Part shown: positions 11,888-22,798 of the stretch, piece after piece | Position numbering within the stretch: position 1 is the stretch's first letter | How the letters are laid out: the number at the start of each line of letters is the position of its first letter | Origin: Mucor racemosus | Lineage: Eukaryota > Mucoromycota > Mucoromycetes > Mucorales > Mucoraceae | DNA length: 64,000 bases | Direction of reading: 5' to 3' | NCBI GenBank assembly: GCA_027405735.1 | Contig: JAPEHQ010000003.1 | Span: 62,001-126,000, forward strand | Made by a program: the position numbers and the translations under genes | Notes under the pieces: model-generated | The model's input: the letters and a program-made list of their open reading frames with translations, nothing else | Told to the model about the DNA's origin: nothing | Databases searched by the model: none

Positions 11888-12994
11888 TTAAAAGAACCAA
11901 GATCCAATCTTCCTTAATGTTTGAGATTGTGTCATTGGAGTAGAAGCAGTATCTGTATGAGCTTTTCCTTGAGATTTCTTATATTTGACCCATTTCTGGA
12001 ACCTTTTCCCTGTCAACAAAGTAGGGGATGGGAAACCTGATGGAGTAGGAGTTGTTGTAGTTTCTGTTTCTTTAGGTAGAACTGATGGTGGTGGTTCATG
12101 TTCAGCAATTGCAGTTTTTGTTTCTGATGTACTCATCCAAGCTGGCATATCTTGGTGTGCCGGGGTGATAGTTGCTATGGGTACTGATTTGTCGCTCAGG
12201 CAACTAAGAGACTCTCTTAATTTTGTAGTAGTTGCAATATTAGTACTACAACATGTTTGTTGCTGCTGTGGTTGTTGTTGTTGTTGTAGAGGGTAGTGAT
12301 GATTCAAATCTCTCTTTTGGTTTGCTTTTAACTTTAATATTTCTCTCATAGCATACAAACCAACAGTTTTGACATGTGCGCATGTGACAGGATCCATCAA
12401 GGGTAAACAGCGCATGATGGTACACCAATGAGTATATTGTGTATCCAGCATGTCATTTAAAGATTGTTGACTTGATCCTATAAACGATGAGGAGTTTGTA
12501 GTTTGAAACGGTTCGATTGGGTTTGGCCATGGTACACCATCTGCAGAAGATACAGTTCCAGTACTAGCACAGCATTCGTTGGGACATTTTTGAAGGCTCT
12601 CAATGTCCTCTAAACGTTGTAATAGTGCCCCGTAATTTTGTGGTACATAAGAAGCCCAGGGATCAATGATTGTATGGGTAGGTGGTCTTTTTAGTTTGGT
12701 GTCTTTTTTTTTATTGTGATGCTGATGCTGGTTTTCTTGAGGTAACGGTGGTAATGGAGGTTGTTGCTGTGGTTGCGGTGTTGATTCCGATGTTTGTTTG
12801 TTTTTAGCTGATTCTTTTTCTTTCCATGTTTCCAGATCATCAATTTGTACAGATAACCTTTTTACCAGAAAAGCTAAATCATCCATAGATACATTTCCAT
12901 TGGCTGATGCAGGATTTAAAGTAATAGGCTCTACTTTGGATCGTTTTCCACCAAGCAAGTTTAATTTTCGAAATGAATGATTATTTGATAGCAT
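11888..12994 (-). CDS. Hypothetical Q/T/P-rich protein, 368 aa
   Basis: A single uninterrupted reading frame, not recognised. The ATG at 12,994 is chosen because the frame upstream holds only a TTG. The opening 'MLSNNHSFRKLNLLGGKRSK' is basic. A possible short coiled coil follows ('VKRLSVQIDDLETWKE'), then Gln/Pro runs, a segment 'DPWASYVPQNYGALLQRLED', a helical-looking stretch 'YTHWCTIMRCLPLMDP' rich in Cys and Met, a second poly-Gln run, and a basic C-terminal tail 'GKRFQKWVKYKKSQGK' before 'IGSWFF'. No catalytic motif is visible. The length, clean frame and low-complexity linkers fit a real fungal regulatory or scaffold protein, but no function can be assigned. Confidence 0.75.
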   Translation of the reverse strand: MLSNNHSFRKLNLLGGKRSKVEPITLNPASANGNVSMDDLAFLVKRLSVQIDDLETWKEKESAKNKQTSESTPQPQQQPPLPPLPQENQHQHHNKKKDTKLKRPPTHTIIDPWASYVPQNYGALLQRLEDIESLQKCPNECCASTGTVSSADGVPWPNPIEPFQTTNSSSFIGSSQQSLNDMLDTQYTHWCTIMRCLPLMDPVTCAHVKTVGLYAMREILKLKANQKRDLNHHYPLQQQQQPQQQQTCCSTNIATTTKLRESLSCLSDKSVPIATITPAHQDMPAWMSTSETKTAIAEHEPPPSVLPKETETTTTPTPSGFPSPTLLTGKRFQKWVKYKKSQGKAHTDTASTPMTQSQTLRKIGSWFF

Positions 12995-14230
12995 TTGTTT
13001 TTTAAAATGAAAAGAAGAAAAAGAGGAAGATTGCAAGAATTCCTTTCATTTTATCGAGAGGAATTATGCATTACAACAATCGTCAGAACAGCTTTAATAT
13101 TATAACTTGAACTATTATTATTTTTTAAAGAATTTCGGAGAGAATCTTTTTGAAATTTCCTTCAGTGTTGAATTAAAAAAAAAAAAAAAGAAGGGGAACA
13201 GAACAAAACAGTAGTTCCCGTACCACAACAGCAACATAGTCTCGCTTTAAACTATCCAAAAAGAAATTGTACAACCCTTCTGGAAGCTGTGTTTGGTTAT
13301 TTTGAATAAGGTACGGTGGTTACGAGGCCACTTGCATTGTATAAACATATATGCACAATACGATCTGTCCTCATAATCGGACTTTATCGAGAAGTATTAT
13401 TCTATTAAGGTGTTGATACCATCTCTTTATAAATTACTTGTTGTTACAAAAACTCATTTAGATCATATTTTATACAATAAAATGATGTTATAGCCTAAAT
13501 TAAAGTTAAGACAATAAAAAGCATCCAGTTTACGACAATGACATATAGCCAAGGGCAAGAGCCGTTCTTACCCGCCTTTAATTCGTAAGCTCTTCAAAGA
13601 GAGTTCTGAATCCAAAGAATTGCGGCAAAAGGGAAAATGAATCCCCCAATAATGATGACATATCAAGAGGAGCATTATATAATGTTGAATCCGACACGGT
13701 TTGAAAGAGGTCCCTTCCTAAATGTGATTATTATTAATAAAAAATGCCACAGGTACGCGCTAATCTCTTTAAAAATCTGTATTAATTGCAGAAAGAGCAC
13801 TAGATATAACACTTTTTGAATAAGAATTCATCAGCTCTTCGAGATGTTTTATTTTTTAATTTGTTTTCATTGTTTATTTATGGCTATACGTATTTTCCAG
13901 GTTGAAATGAACCACGGCACGGAATTCTTTTCATGATCTACCTGTTTGTTACACTTGTAGTTTTTCCCCCTTGCATGCATGCATCCGAATGTATCTGAAT
14001 TAAACAACTTGTAAACGAGGCGTAGGATCTTTACTACAACTATTTTTAAAACTCGGATTAACAAATCCCCCTTAGAATGGAATTTATATAATCCCAACAA
14101 CACAATCATATCGACAAATATGATGACCAAAATAAAAGCAAGAAAAAAACCTCCTATATTTTCATGGTTTTCCGTCAACCGGCAATCATTACACAAGTAC
14201 AATAAAGCGCAGTTGATGACATTAATAGAA

Positions 14231-14257
14231 TTGTGTGTGCGTGTGTGTTTTTGTGTA

Positions 14258-14292
<35 letters not shown>

Positions 14293-14300
14293 ATGCGTGT
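14231..14300. repeat. (TG)n microsatellite
   Basis: Imperfect TG/GT dinucleotide repeat of about 70 bp, with TA and GC interruptions. Its reverse reading produces a His-Thr alternating peptide that is an artefact. Confidence 0.9.
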
Positions 14301-14490
14301 ACAGCATATGATTTTCTACTAGTTTCAAAAGCACATGTAGATGTAGTTTCATACTAAATGTTGATTTTATTTATCTATTGACAGATTACATGAAACAAAA
14401 TGAAAGTTTTGGGGTTAGAGAATCAAGGAGGAAGCAAGTACGCAAGCAGACAAGGAGATACAATAACAATAAACAAACTGAATGTTGTAT

Positions 14491-14513
14491 AATGATGATG
14501 ATGATGATGATGT
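14491..14513. repeat. (ATG)n microsatellite
   Basis: Perfect trinucleotide run of seven units in intergenic sequence. Confidence 0.85.
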
Positions 14514-14962
14514 TTGAAATAGAGTTTGTTTGTTTATTACAGTGTAAATGCGCTGAGGATGATCGTATTTAGAAGGACATGTGGATATAATAATGCAATA
14601 TTTGTTATGATTGGTGACAAGGAGATATTTTAACTCGACAACAAGCATACATGTAGTTTTATCGTATCCTTTTTCATACACGCTTTTGTGCTAATGATTG
14701 GTATATAAATATATATAAAGTAAATGGTAGAATTCTTCTTGTTCCATGTTACCTTTGTATTACAATTATACCAGAAAAAGACAATTATCTTTTTGAATTA
14801 ATTGTGTTGTACGAGAGAGCTTTTTTTGTTTTTATTGTAAAATGAAAATGAGTGAATGAATGTATAATTATATATGTATAAAAAAAAAGTATGTATAAAA
14901 GGAGCGACTAGGATATTTTGTTATATGTACAGAGAGATATAGATTGTTAGATGAAATATTTT

Positions 14963-15856
14963 TTAAGCACCAAAAGCAAGATCTTCGTAAACGCTTCTTG
15001 CTAATTCGTAAACGCGGCTATATAATTCGGACTGAAGGTCAGATGTTAATTCAAAAATGTATCTATTCAAGAATCCATGTTGAGGCTCTTCTCTAATGGA
15101 AGATGATTCTTGACCAGATTTGCTAGTAAATGAAACGAGAATAGATGTCCAAATTTTTTCGGTTAAAGTTTCTTCTTCAGTCTCGGTATCAGCAAAGGGG
15201 TTATTCTCTTGATCAAAGATGGATTGACATGATTTTAAGGCCATTTTAACCTTGTAGAGAATATCAAATTTATCAACAGCAGCAATGATATGATCAGCAA
15301 TGTCCATATTTAACAATTCCAAAGAAGTAACGAGCTCATCCATGACCTCTTGTTCCCAGTAACCTTTGTGAATGGCATCCAAAATAAGTTGACGATATTC
15401 AATATCTGAGGTAATCCAAGATTCAGAGACAATAGCATCTACGCTAGAATAAAGTACGTTGCTGAGTTCATGAATTTGATTAGCAATCATTCCTGGCATT
15501 TGTGCAACACAGACATCTGTTGAAAGGAAAAGAAATAAAGTCAGTAAATTACTCATAATGTTTCTGTGTAATTTAATTATAAAATTACCTTGAATGTTGG
15601 AAGATCCCATCAATAGTTCAGATTGAGGTCTCAAGGCATTTTGCATGTCATGGGGGGTTTTTATCACAATGGATAATTCAGTTAATAATCCCTCATTGTG
15701 TTGACTAAGAATATCATCAATAATAGATTCATAATGAGCTTGAGCAGTATCTTTAATCAGCATGTCAGATTTAATGGAATTGAAGTTGATTTGAAGGCCT
15801 TGAACGGCAATCAATAAAGTGCATGTAAAGAACAAAATGTATGATAAAATAGACAT
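14963..15856 (-). CDS. Secreted helical protein of unknown function, 273 aa
   Basis: Two exons, 15,589-15,856 and 14,963-15,516, are separated by a 72-nt intron (GTAATT...CAACAG). The intron length is a multiple of three, so the unspliced frame stays open, but its translation ('LLTLFLFLST') is unlike the flanks and both splice sites are good. The ATG at 15,856 is preferred because it starts a clear signal peptide, 'MSILSYILFFTCTLLIAVQG'. The mature part is acidic and apparently mostly alpha-helical ('IIDDILSQHNEGLLTELSI', 'ILDAIHKGYWEQEVMDELV'), with few Cys and no recognisable domain. It could be a secreted or wall-associated protein; no family was recognised. Confidence 0.75.
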   Translation of the reverse strand: MSILSYILFFTCTLLIAVQGLQINFNSIKSDMLIKDTAQAHYESIIDDILSQHNEGLLTELSIVIKTPHDMQNALRPQSELLMGSSNIQGNFIIKLHRNIMSNLLTLFLFLSTDVCVAQMPGMIANQIHELSNVLYSSVDAIVSESWITSDIEYRQLILDAIHKGYWEQEVMDELVTSLELLNMDIADHIIAAVDKFDILYKVKMALKSCQSIFDQENNPFADTETEEETLTEKIWTSILVSFTSKSGQESSSIREEPQHGFLNRYIFELTSDLQSELYSRVYELARSVYEDLAFGA

Positions 15857-16929
15857 TGTACGTGCTTGTGTATATATAAAAAGTGAGCAATTGACCAGCA
15901 ACTGTGCAAAGTTAGAAAGGAGATAAAGTAATGTAGAGAGAAAGAGAAAAATCGAATTTTAAAACTTGTAAATCATGTCCTTTGTATTTATACTAATTCA
16001 AACATCTAGAACTACTCTTTGTGAGTAATTCAATCTCCATCATATAACATGGACTAGACTATTACGTTGTACACACCCAAAAACCAGCAAGAAAACAAAT
16101 AGATTATTTACGCACAGATCTCGTGATGAGATGATGGGTTACACCTTAATGAGGGCAAGTAGTTTTTCTTGACTGATAGAGAAAACAGCGATGATATTTG
16201 TGTAAATATGCATGTGTGCTAAACACAATTTGTAATATATATATGCAAATACTGGGTCCTTTCATTTGTCTGTCCGTCTCATTGTGTTGCCTTTTGATAA
16301 TATGCTAAAATATACATATATGCTCATTGTGAAACTCATTAAACACCCGAATAAACTACTACCATCAAGAGCCCAGATATTAACAAACGAGGAGGGAAGG
16401 AGGGAGGAGGAGGGGGGGGGTTCTTTCATGTTGAAATGTATAGAACAAAAACAAGGGGTTGTGTTTTTCGCTGATGCTCTAAAGAAAGGTTTTTTTTTTT
16501 ACTCCTTTTACATAATGAATCCATTGCCATTATTTATATCAATATACAGGTGTAGTCCACTTTATATCCGAACCTTAATTTCTAAATGATTTGATATCCA
16601 TAATAGGTGAAAATTAGTGTCCCTTGATTGGGTATTTTCTTGATTAATTTTTTTATTCTAAAAGGAGGGGCATCTCCATGAAATTTACAATAGTTTGGAT
16701 TTAGAAAGCATACGCACTTTTACAGTGAATTTCGCTCTGTTTCACTTAAAGTGAGTTGATCTCTCTTCATCCTTGCTTAATTTTTCTTTTTTCATCATTT
16801 TATGCGGTTATTCAATATACTATAACTTCCACACATATCAAATCGTCTTGTTACACTACACATCTTTTGGTGGAGGAAAAGAATTTTTTCGTATTTACTC
16901 GCCTTCTTTGTTTCAATTATAAACATATC
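15857..16929. other. Intergenic with a G-rich tract
   Basis: Divergent spacer between the secreted-protein gene and THOC7. It contains the leader and promoter of both, and a purine tract at about 16,390-16,421 with many GGG runs. A 107-codon frame here spans this tract and a poly-T run and looks fortuitous. Confidence 0.45.
16390..16421 (+). other. G-run tract with G-quadruplex potential
   Basis: A purine-only stretch contains repeated GGG/GGAGG runs and ends in about ten consecutive G. This satisfies the usual four-G-run pattern for an intramolecular quadruplex on the plus strand. It lies about 0.5 kb upstream of THOC7. Any function is inference. Confidence 0.5.
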
Positions 16930-17842
16930 ATGGAAGAAGGTAATACATTTAAGCATTAAACTACCATTCAATATTAACTGTTTTTGGTTTAAATAGAAGC
17001 ATTTTTAAAGCAGCGTTTAGCGTTGGATGATAGACACGTCAAATTACTAGAAAAGAAGTACTACAACTTTTTACAAACTTTATACGATGAACCACTGGAG
17101 CGATCGTATGTTTTAACTATAATAGTATATAAATATATTTATTAATTCATTTATTAGCCAGTTTCAGTTGGAAAATCTATTGATTTTATTATTAAATTAT
17201 CAAACAAGTCTTGAACGCCATCCTCGCATCCAAGCTGCTAATAGTCAAGAAGTGGAAGAATACAAGAATATTGTAGAAAAAACTGCTATTATACAAACAC
17301 AAGCAGGTTCGGATATTGTTACATTAAAAGACGATTTAGTAAAAGCGCAGAAATCAAGAGATCAGAAACTAGAATATGATCGTGTTGCAAGAGAAATTAT
17401 GAAATTCGAAACTAGAAACACATATGCAGATTCTATCAGCAACCTTCAATATGACATCGAATTATTACAGAGAGAAAAAGCTAACAAATTGGAAGCATTT
17501 GAAAGCCGTAAACAAAACTTGACAAAACTGGTAGATTCATTGAAGAGTTTACAAAAATCAGTTGAGGATGAACGTGCCAATTTGGTAGGTTGAAATAGAC
17601 GTTATCTTATCACAGGATACTAATTTTCCTTACAGACTGATGATCAAAAGAAACTTACAGATATGGAAAGAGGTTATGTTTCTTCAGATGAAGAAGGAGA
17701 TATGGGTCTATCTGATGATGAACCTGAAATTGAGGAAGAAAAGGAACCTGCAGCATCAACAAATCACAGATTCCAAGAAAGAAATGATGAGGAAGACGAA
17801 GAAGAAGGCATTGTACTCGATACACCCATGGTAGATCAATAA
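16930..17842 (+). CDS. THOC7: THO complex subunit 7
   Basis: Four exons: 16,930-16,939, 16,997-17,105, 17,158-17,584 and 17,636-17,842; phases agree, giving 250 aa. The first exon is only ten bases (M-E-E plus one base). The central region is coiled coil with the family phrases 'IVTLKDDLVKAQKSRDQKLE', 'YDRVAREI' and 'LKSLQKSVEDE', as in THOC7 proteins. The tail is acidic. THOC7 is a structural subunit of the nuclear THO/TREX complex that couples transcription to mRNA export. The identification rests on motif order and length. The stop codon lies 20 bp from that of the convergent SDR gene, so the 3' UTRs must overlap. Confidence 0.8.
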
Positions 17843-17862
17843 GTTTTTTTTTTTTTTAATTA

Positions 17863-18939
17863 TTATTTTAAATATTCCTCTACTGCATTTTTACTGTATA
17901 TATAAAGTTGTTGTTGAATTTCTTCATCTTGACTCTCCTTGTTATTTAATAATGTAAATGGTTTACTATTCATATAATACATGCCACCTTTTGTGATGTT
18001 TGGATTTGATGCTAAATAGACGGTGGTTTGCGCTCCCTGAGCAGGAGAATTGGAGAGTAAATAAAAAATAGGATAAAATACGACATCCAATATGTGGAAC
18101 ATGCCCGAATTTTTAGCGAATTGAGTGCGTACCATACCCGGATGGACTGAATTGGCAATCAACCCTTTGTGTGTTCTATCCAAATAATTAGCATACATGA
18201 CATTGGCTAATTTAGATTGAGTATATGCTTTCCAACTTGTGAATTTGCGCTTCTCGAAATTGATATCTTGAAAATCGATATGACCAAATAGCATGGCATG
18301 GCTGGATAAATTAATAATTCTAGCAGGATTCGATTCACTTAATAAAATCATTGATTTTTGTAGTAGTAATTCTGTCAATAAAAAGTGGCCTAAATAATTG
18401 GTGCCAAACTATATTGAAACAATCTTTAATCACGGATGTAGCATTCATAAGATATACCCTCCATTTACCTGCATCTCAAATCCATCTTTTGTTTGTCTTT
18501 TTTCATTCAAAATGACACCAGCGTTATTAATCAAAATATCGATAATTATCGAATTATTACCCAATCGACCCACGAAATCCTTAATTGAACTCAAGTCGGC
18601 TAAGTCAATAAACTCTAAAACTATATTTTGTTTATTGTTTTCGGTGTATTGTTCGCACACCAATTGATGTGCTTGTTTAGCTTTGTCTGATTCACGGCAT
18701 GCCATAATTATCATTTTTGGTTTCATTCTAGCTAATTCGAGTGCAGTTTCTTTGCCTATGCCATCACTTGCACCTATATTAATCAGTTATTTAGAGAAAT
18801 TCGCTTGAAAGTTATTTATCGTACCAGTAATCAATATCACCTTGTCTGAAATACCTATATAAACAAACAAACAAGCACATGAATAAGTTTGGAAGTTTAA
18901 TTTTAATCGATTTCGTATCTATATACCATTTTCCCCCAT
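17863..18939 (-). CDS. Short-chain dehydrogenase/reductase, retinol-dehydrogenase-like
   Basis: Four exons: 18,927-18,939, 18,825-18,854, 18,469-18,773 and 17,863-18,408; phases agree, giving 297 aa. The first two exons are 13 and 30 nt. The spliced N-terminus reads 'MGENGISDKVILITGASDGI'. NAD(P)-binding TGxxxGIG lies at residues 14-21, NNAG at 97-100, the catalytic Ser in 'INLSS' near 151, and YxxxK ('YTQSK') at 178-182, so the active site is complete. After it comes 'NSVHPGMVRT', typical of the retinol dehydrogenase/WW-oxidoreductase-like SDRs. It should be an NAD(P)(H)-dependent alcohol or ketone oxidoreductase; the substrate cannot be told. A hydrophobic stretch near residue 220 ('ILDVVFYPIFYLL') may dip into a membrane. 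It is convergent with THOC7. Confidence 0.88.
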
Positions 18940-20194
18940 TTTTTGTTTATTGTTAAAAGAAAAGAAAGAATTTGAATTATATACACAATGGTTTTTAATA
19001 AGATATACCACCACATGATTTTTATTCCTAAGATGCATAAAAATTCTCGATATAGGGAGGTGGTTTTGCTGGATTTAAAGGAGCCCAACTGTGTCAAGAT
19101 CACCGTGTAATCTTTTTCAGTATCTTTTACATGAAACTATGTACAAAAACTTTTTATATTGTAGTACTATATCTGGGAAAGTTAGCTGAATCGAAGAAAT
19201 GACGAATATATCTTAATTTGGGAGAAGGTTGCAATACAAGTTTATATAGGAGCTGTAAATAGAGGATCGAGATGGATACAATTTACCACCTATAGGATTT
19301 TCTTTACCCCATCATTTAGATTACCCATCGCCATACTATATATCTTTGTTTTAAATTAGCTACATCGTTTTAATTTGGTGTCACGAAATCATATATCGTT
19401 TCAAAAGACAGTTTACATAGTGGTACAAATTAATCGTTTTTCAAATAAGAAATATAAATTATTATATACATCATACTGGTTCCGAGATATATGTATATAT
19501 TTTGAAGCCAATAATCTAGCTTGACATCTTGTTTCATCAGTTACTCCATCAAAAATGTATGTTTTTAGTTTATGATTTTTACGTACAATTGTTGAAACAA
19601 TATTGAATATCCAAAATCTTCTTTTAAAAAAAATGTAAACCCATTGCACTATGACCTCGATTATGTATAAAAAGAATGCTTACTGATTAATTTCGGTAGT
19701 TGTCATTGTTGTGTGTGTTAGCTTTGGTTGATTTAGTTCTATTCTTAGTTTGAAATGGTCTGTTATGACATGCACAAACCCCACTCGATAAAAGCACGCG
19801 TTTTTTTCTTAAAATTTAACCAAGAAATCAATGGGGTGCTAAAATTATAGCGCTGACTATTATCACAGCTGTAGTATACACTTTGACACTTCCAAATCAT
19901 TTGGATCAGTATTCACTAATTGCAAGTATTTTCCCCTTTGCTTTATTTTCTTCAAGGTAAGAGGTGAGAAATAGTGAGCTTATTGACCTTAATAGATGTA
20001 AATAGCAGGTAACAAACCTGTTCTTCAAATCTCATCGAATTTATAATGACGCATGTTTGCTGATACTTGTACGTATAATATATATTTATACCTATGTAAA
20101 TGTAGAATTGCAGCTTACTTGGATCAGTATTTATAGAGATCGTATTCTTTTAATTGCTTTCAATGAAATTGTGAAATATAAAACTATAGGCATA
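18940..20194. other. Intergenic
   Basis: AT-rich spacer upstream of the SDR gene. No gene, RNA or recognisable repeat is visible; the short open frames have no protein-like character. Confidence 0.35.
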
Positions 20195-21290
20195 CCATAG
20201 GTTGTCGCGAATGGTTTTAGATGCTTTTCGAATTTCTTCGCCCAATATTGAATCGAATTGCATTAAATCATTAAATCTCTAAAGGCGATGTACCTCATTC
20301 CACAGGCCATTGATATCTTTTCGAAAATAAAAGAATTAATACCAGAGTATAAGTGCGCTTGATTTATTGAGACTTTGTAAATTAAAATCAACGTAAAAAG
20401 TACCGTTTCTTAGAATAAATTAAATATGGGTTTTTATAGTTATTGGAATTGTGTGATAAGATCTAATAGACAGGGATCTATTAGATGTGACAATAGATAT
20501 TATTATTAATGTGTATGGATATAATATATTATGTTTCAGTGGTAATATTGCTATAAGTTATGTTTCATTATTAGTTCCTAAATGACAGGAACCAGTTACT
20601 GGATAGATAAGATCTGCTAGATCTGTCGGAGATCTTCTATATATTGAATGTTGTAATTCTGATAGATCAGCGCTGACTTAACATTTGACACTGGACTAAA
20701 AGTGACCTAAAACCAATTGTAGAAATTAGGCACTTAAATTGAGGTATTATTTTTTGTATATTTAAGTTACGTCTAACTACAAGCTACTCTGCATTTTTTG
20801 TTTCAGCGAAAAATATCGATTTTTCGTCGAGGAAATCAAAATAATGGTTCACATTACAGCTTAAAGCCTATGCCAACTGGGTTCCAAAATTCATCTGTGA
20901 AATCGATCAAAAAATGATTCAAAAAACAAAATTGTTTAATGGCTCATAAACTGCAAAGTAAGTCGACCTAGTGTATTAAATAGTTTTTGTGCAGTTTTGG
21001 ATTCTGCATCCATCTAAATAAAAATTAGACAAACATTCCACATTAAATTGTGCGTAAAATGCAACTGAAATTTACAAGGTTTTTTGAAGATATACATCAC
21101 TTTTTATAATTACATTTTACATTTAAGTAATGGACATAATGTACAAAAACATTATCTATCGGTCGAGCTATTGCTGAACCTTCCAACTGCATTTTTCGTA
21201 GAGAAAACCAGGTTTTTGTCAATTTTTTTTTCAAATTCAGAATTTGGGATGAGGGTATACAAGGGGAAAATGGAAGCTACACATCCAGGG
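20195..21290 (-). repeat. Repeat B, copy 3, interrupted by a putative solo LTR
   Basis: It aligns in the same orientation as 29,179-30,050, including 'TTCGCCCAATATTGAAT', 'GATATCTTTTCGAAAATA' and 'ACAAGGGGAAAATGGAAGC'. It is split by about 264 bp of unrelated DNA (20,452-20,715) and stops near 21,290, lacking the distal part present in copies 4 and 5. Confidence 0.7.
20452..20715. mobile_element. Putative solo LTR (TSD ATTG or AATTG)
   Basis: Relative to repeat B copies 4 and 5, this block is an insertion. It starts TGTGATAAGATC and ends CTAAAACCA. It is flanked by ATTG on both sides (20,448-20,451 and 20,716-20,719), or AATTG if the last base is given to the duplication. It contains several AGATCT palindromes. 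No retrotransposon coding part is present. Confidence 0.45.
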
Positions 21291-22798
21291 AGTAATTCAG
21301 TGGCTTAAATACATTTTTAAGGAATTACTTTTTTTTGGAACATTTAGGTAAATTAGACTAATGCTATATACGGAAGACTAACCATATCAGCTAAATAAAA
21401 TATTAATAATATCGCCTTTTATTGGGTTAAATACGTAATTTTTTGTTAGATAAAATGTAAACGTTATATTGCTGGATATATTTTTGTTCAGATATTATTG
21501 ATCCATTGAAAGCATGCTGCTTGGCAGATATTTTGAGGAGGTTCAAATGGATATATAAACCCAAATGCAACCTATTGCAAAAGCAGCAAACAAGCAGTAT
21601 ACAACCTATTAAAGACACATATTGAACGATCTCATACAAACCTAAAGATAAATTTGTTAGTAAACAATGTTTTAAGATATCAAATGTTATATTTGGTTAT
21701 ATCTTATTTACGTCTGCTACTTGTTGTTTAACATCTAAAATAAACAGTTTAGTTATTACTCTTTCAAAATGAGAAAAATACATTTCTTACCTTGATCCGT
21801 TCTGAATATATCCAAAGTTGTCTACATCGAAAGAGTGAAGTTATTTTTCGATTGTAATGATAAAAAGACACGTAAATTGGACACCTCATATGATAAAGGA
21901 TGATTTACAGCTTACTATGCTATAAGAAAATGTTGATATAAATATTAGCTTAAAATACAAGCTTTGGATCAATCAATTTACTTTATCATAGATTAAAATT
22001 TGTAGTGTAATTGTTAAACGAAATAACGCTATATTAATGAACACGTAACAGCTAAATGTCATAAAGCGAAATTAGAGTGGTTACAAATTTTTGTTCAAAA
22101 GAGTATCGTTATTAACTATAAGAAACAGTAAGTCAGAAAAGATGACGAGAAAATATCGTTGAACTCACAATATATAAATTTTATAAACCCAAACGAAAGG
22201 GAAAATAACAAACTTTTGCTGCTATCAGGTACGACTACACGATATATAAAAATCAACTCTTTACTATACAATACTATAAAGAAAAATATCTTAATTTTGC
22301 CACATTAAGGAAAATAAGAAAATTTTCACCGCTTATTTTTTTGAATTTCTGTTGCATCCACCGGTTAATCGTAAGATAATGAACCTTTTGATTTGTAATC
22401 CTTATTTTCAAGAAGTCAGCTAACTGATCTATGACAACATTCTCGATTGTTCTTATTTTTCTAAAGCAAGATCCGGGAAGCGGGATATGTGAGACATACC
22501 CACTTGTTGGATTTAGCTATATAAAATAAGCTGAACTTAAATGTGCTGTGTTACTAATGTAAATAAAATGACCTGACAATAGAATGTCAGAAAGATATAA
22601 TCGATCCAAAGCTGATCTTACGGATAATTGTAATATAGAATTTGTATATAAATAGGACAAATTATTGATATTAAATAAAGATTCTCTTCAGTTTTTGTGT
22701 GTGATTTAATTTAACGAGTTCCTTTATTAAATTATACATTTTTTTCTTGCCATAATATTTATTCTAAATCTTTGGCATTTCAATTTCGTCTTAATAAT
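21291..22798. other. Intergenic, possibly decayed LTR-like sequence
   Basis: No gene was found. The part at about 22,480-22,700 has a TATA-like box (TATATAAATAGG) and a downstream AATAAAG, as in an LTR promoter/polyA module, but I could not find matching target-site duplications and make no call. Confidence 0.35.

Larger units (their letters stand above)
12995..14962. other. Intergenic with promoter-side sequence and microsatellites
   Basis: This holds the leader and promoter of the 368-aa gene (12,995-13,300, with an A tract near 13,173-13,190), sequence without recognisable genes, and simple repeats. Open frames at 13,867-14,681 run through the TG and ATG microsatellites and are not convincing genes. 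Confidence 0.4.

Noticed and set aside
11985..12296. Plus-strand 103-codon frame
   Set aside because: Antisense shadow of the Q/T-rich hypothetical gene (poly-Cys from poly-Gln codons).
13867..14681. Frames over the TG and ATG microsatellites (161, 63, 64 and 88 codons)
   Set aside because: Their composition comes from simple repeats (His-Thr or Cys-Val runs, Met or Ser runs); there is no other support.
16266..16589. 107-codon plus-strand frame
   Set aside because: It runs through a G tract and a T tract and ends without features; no splice or homology support.
22480..22700. A further solo LTR
   Set aside because: TATA and AATAAA signals are suggestive, but no TG...CA block with equal flanks could be found.
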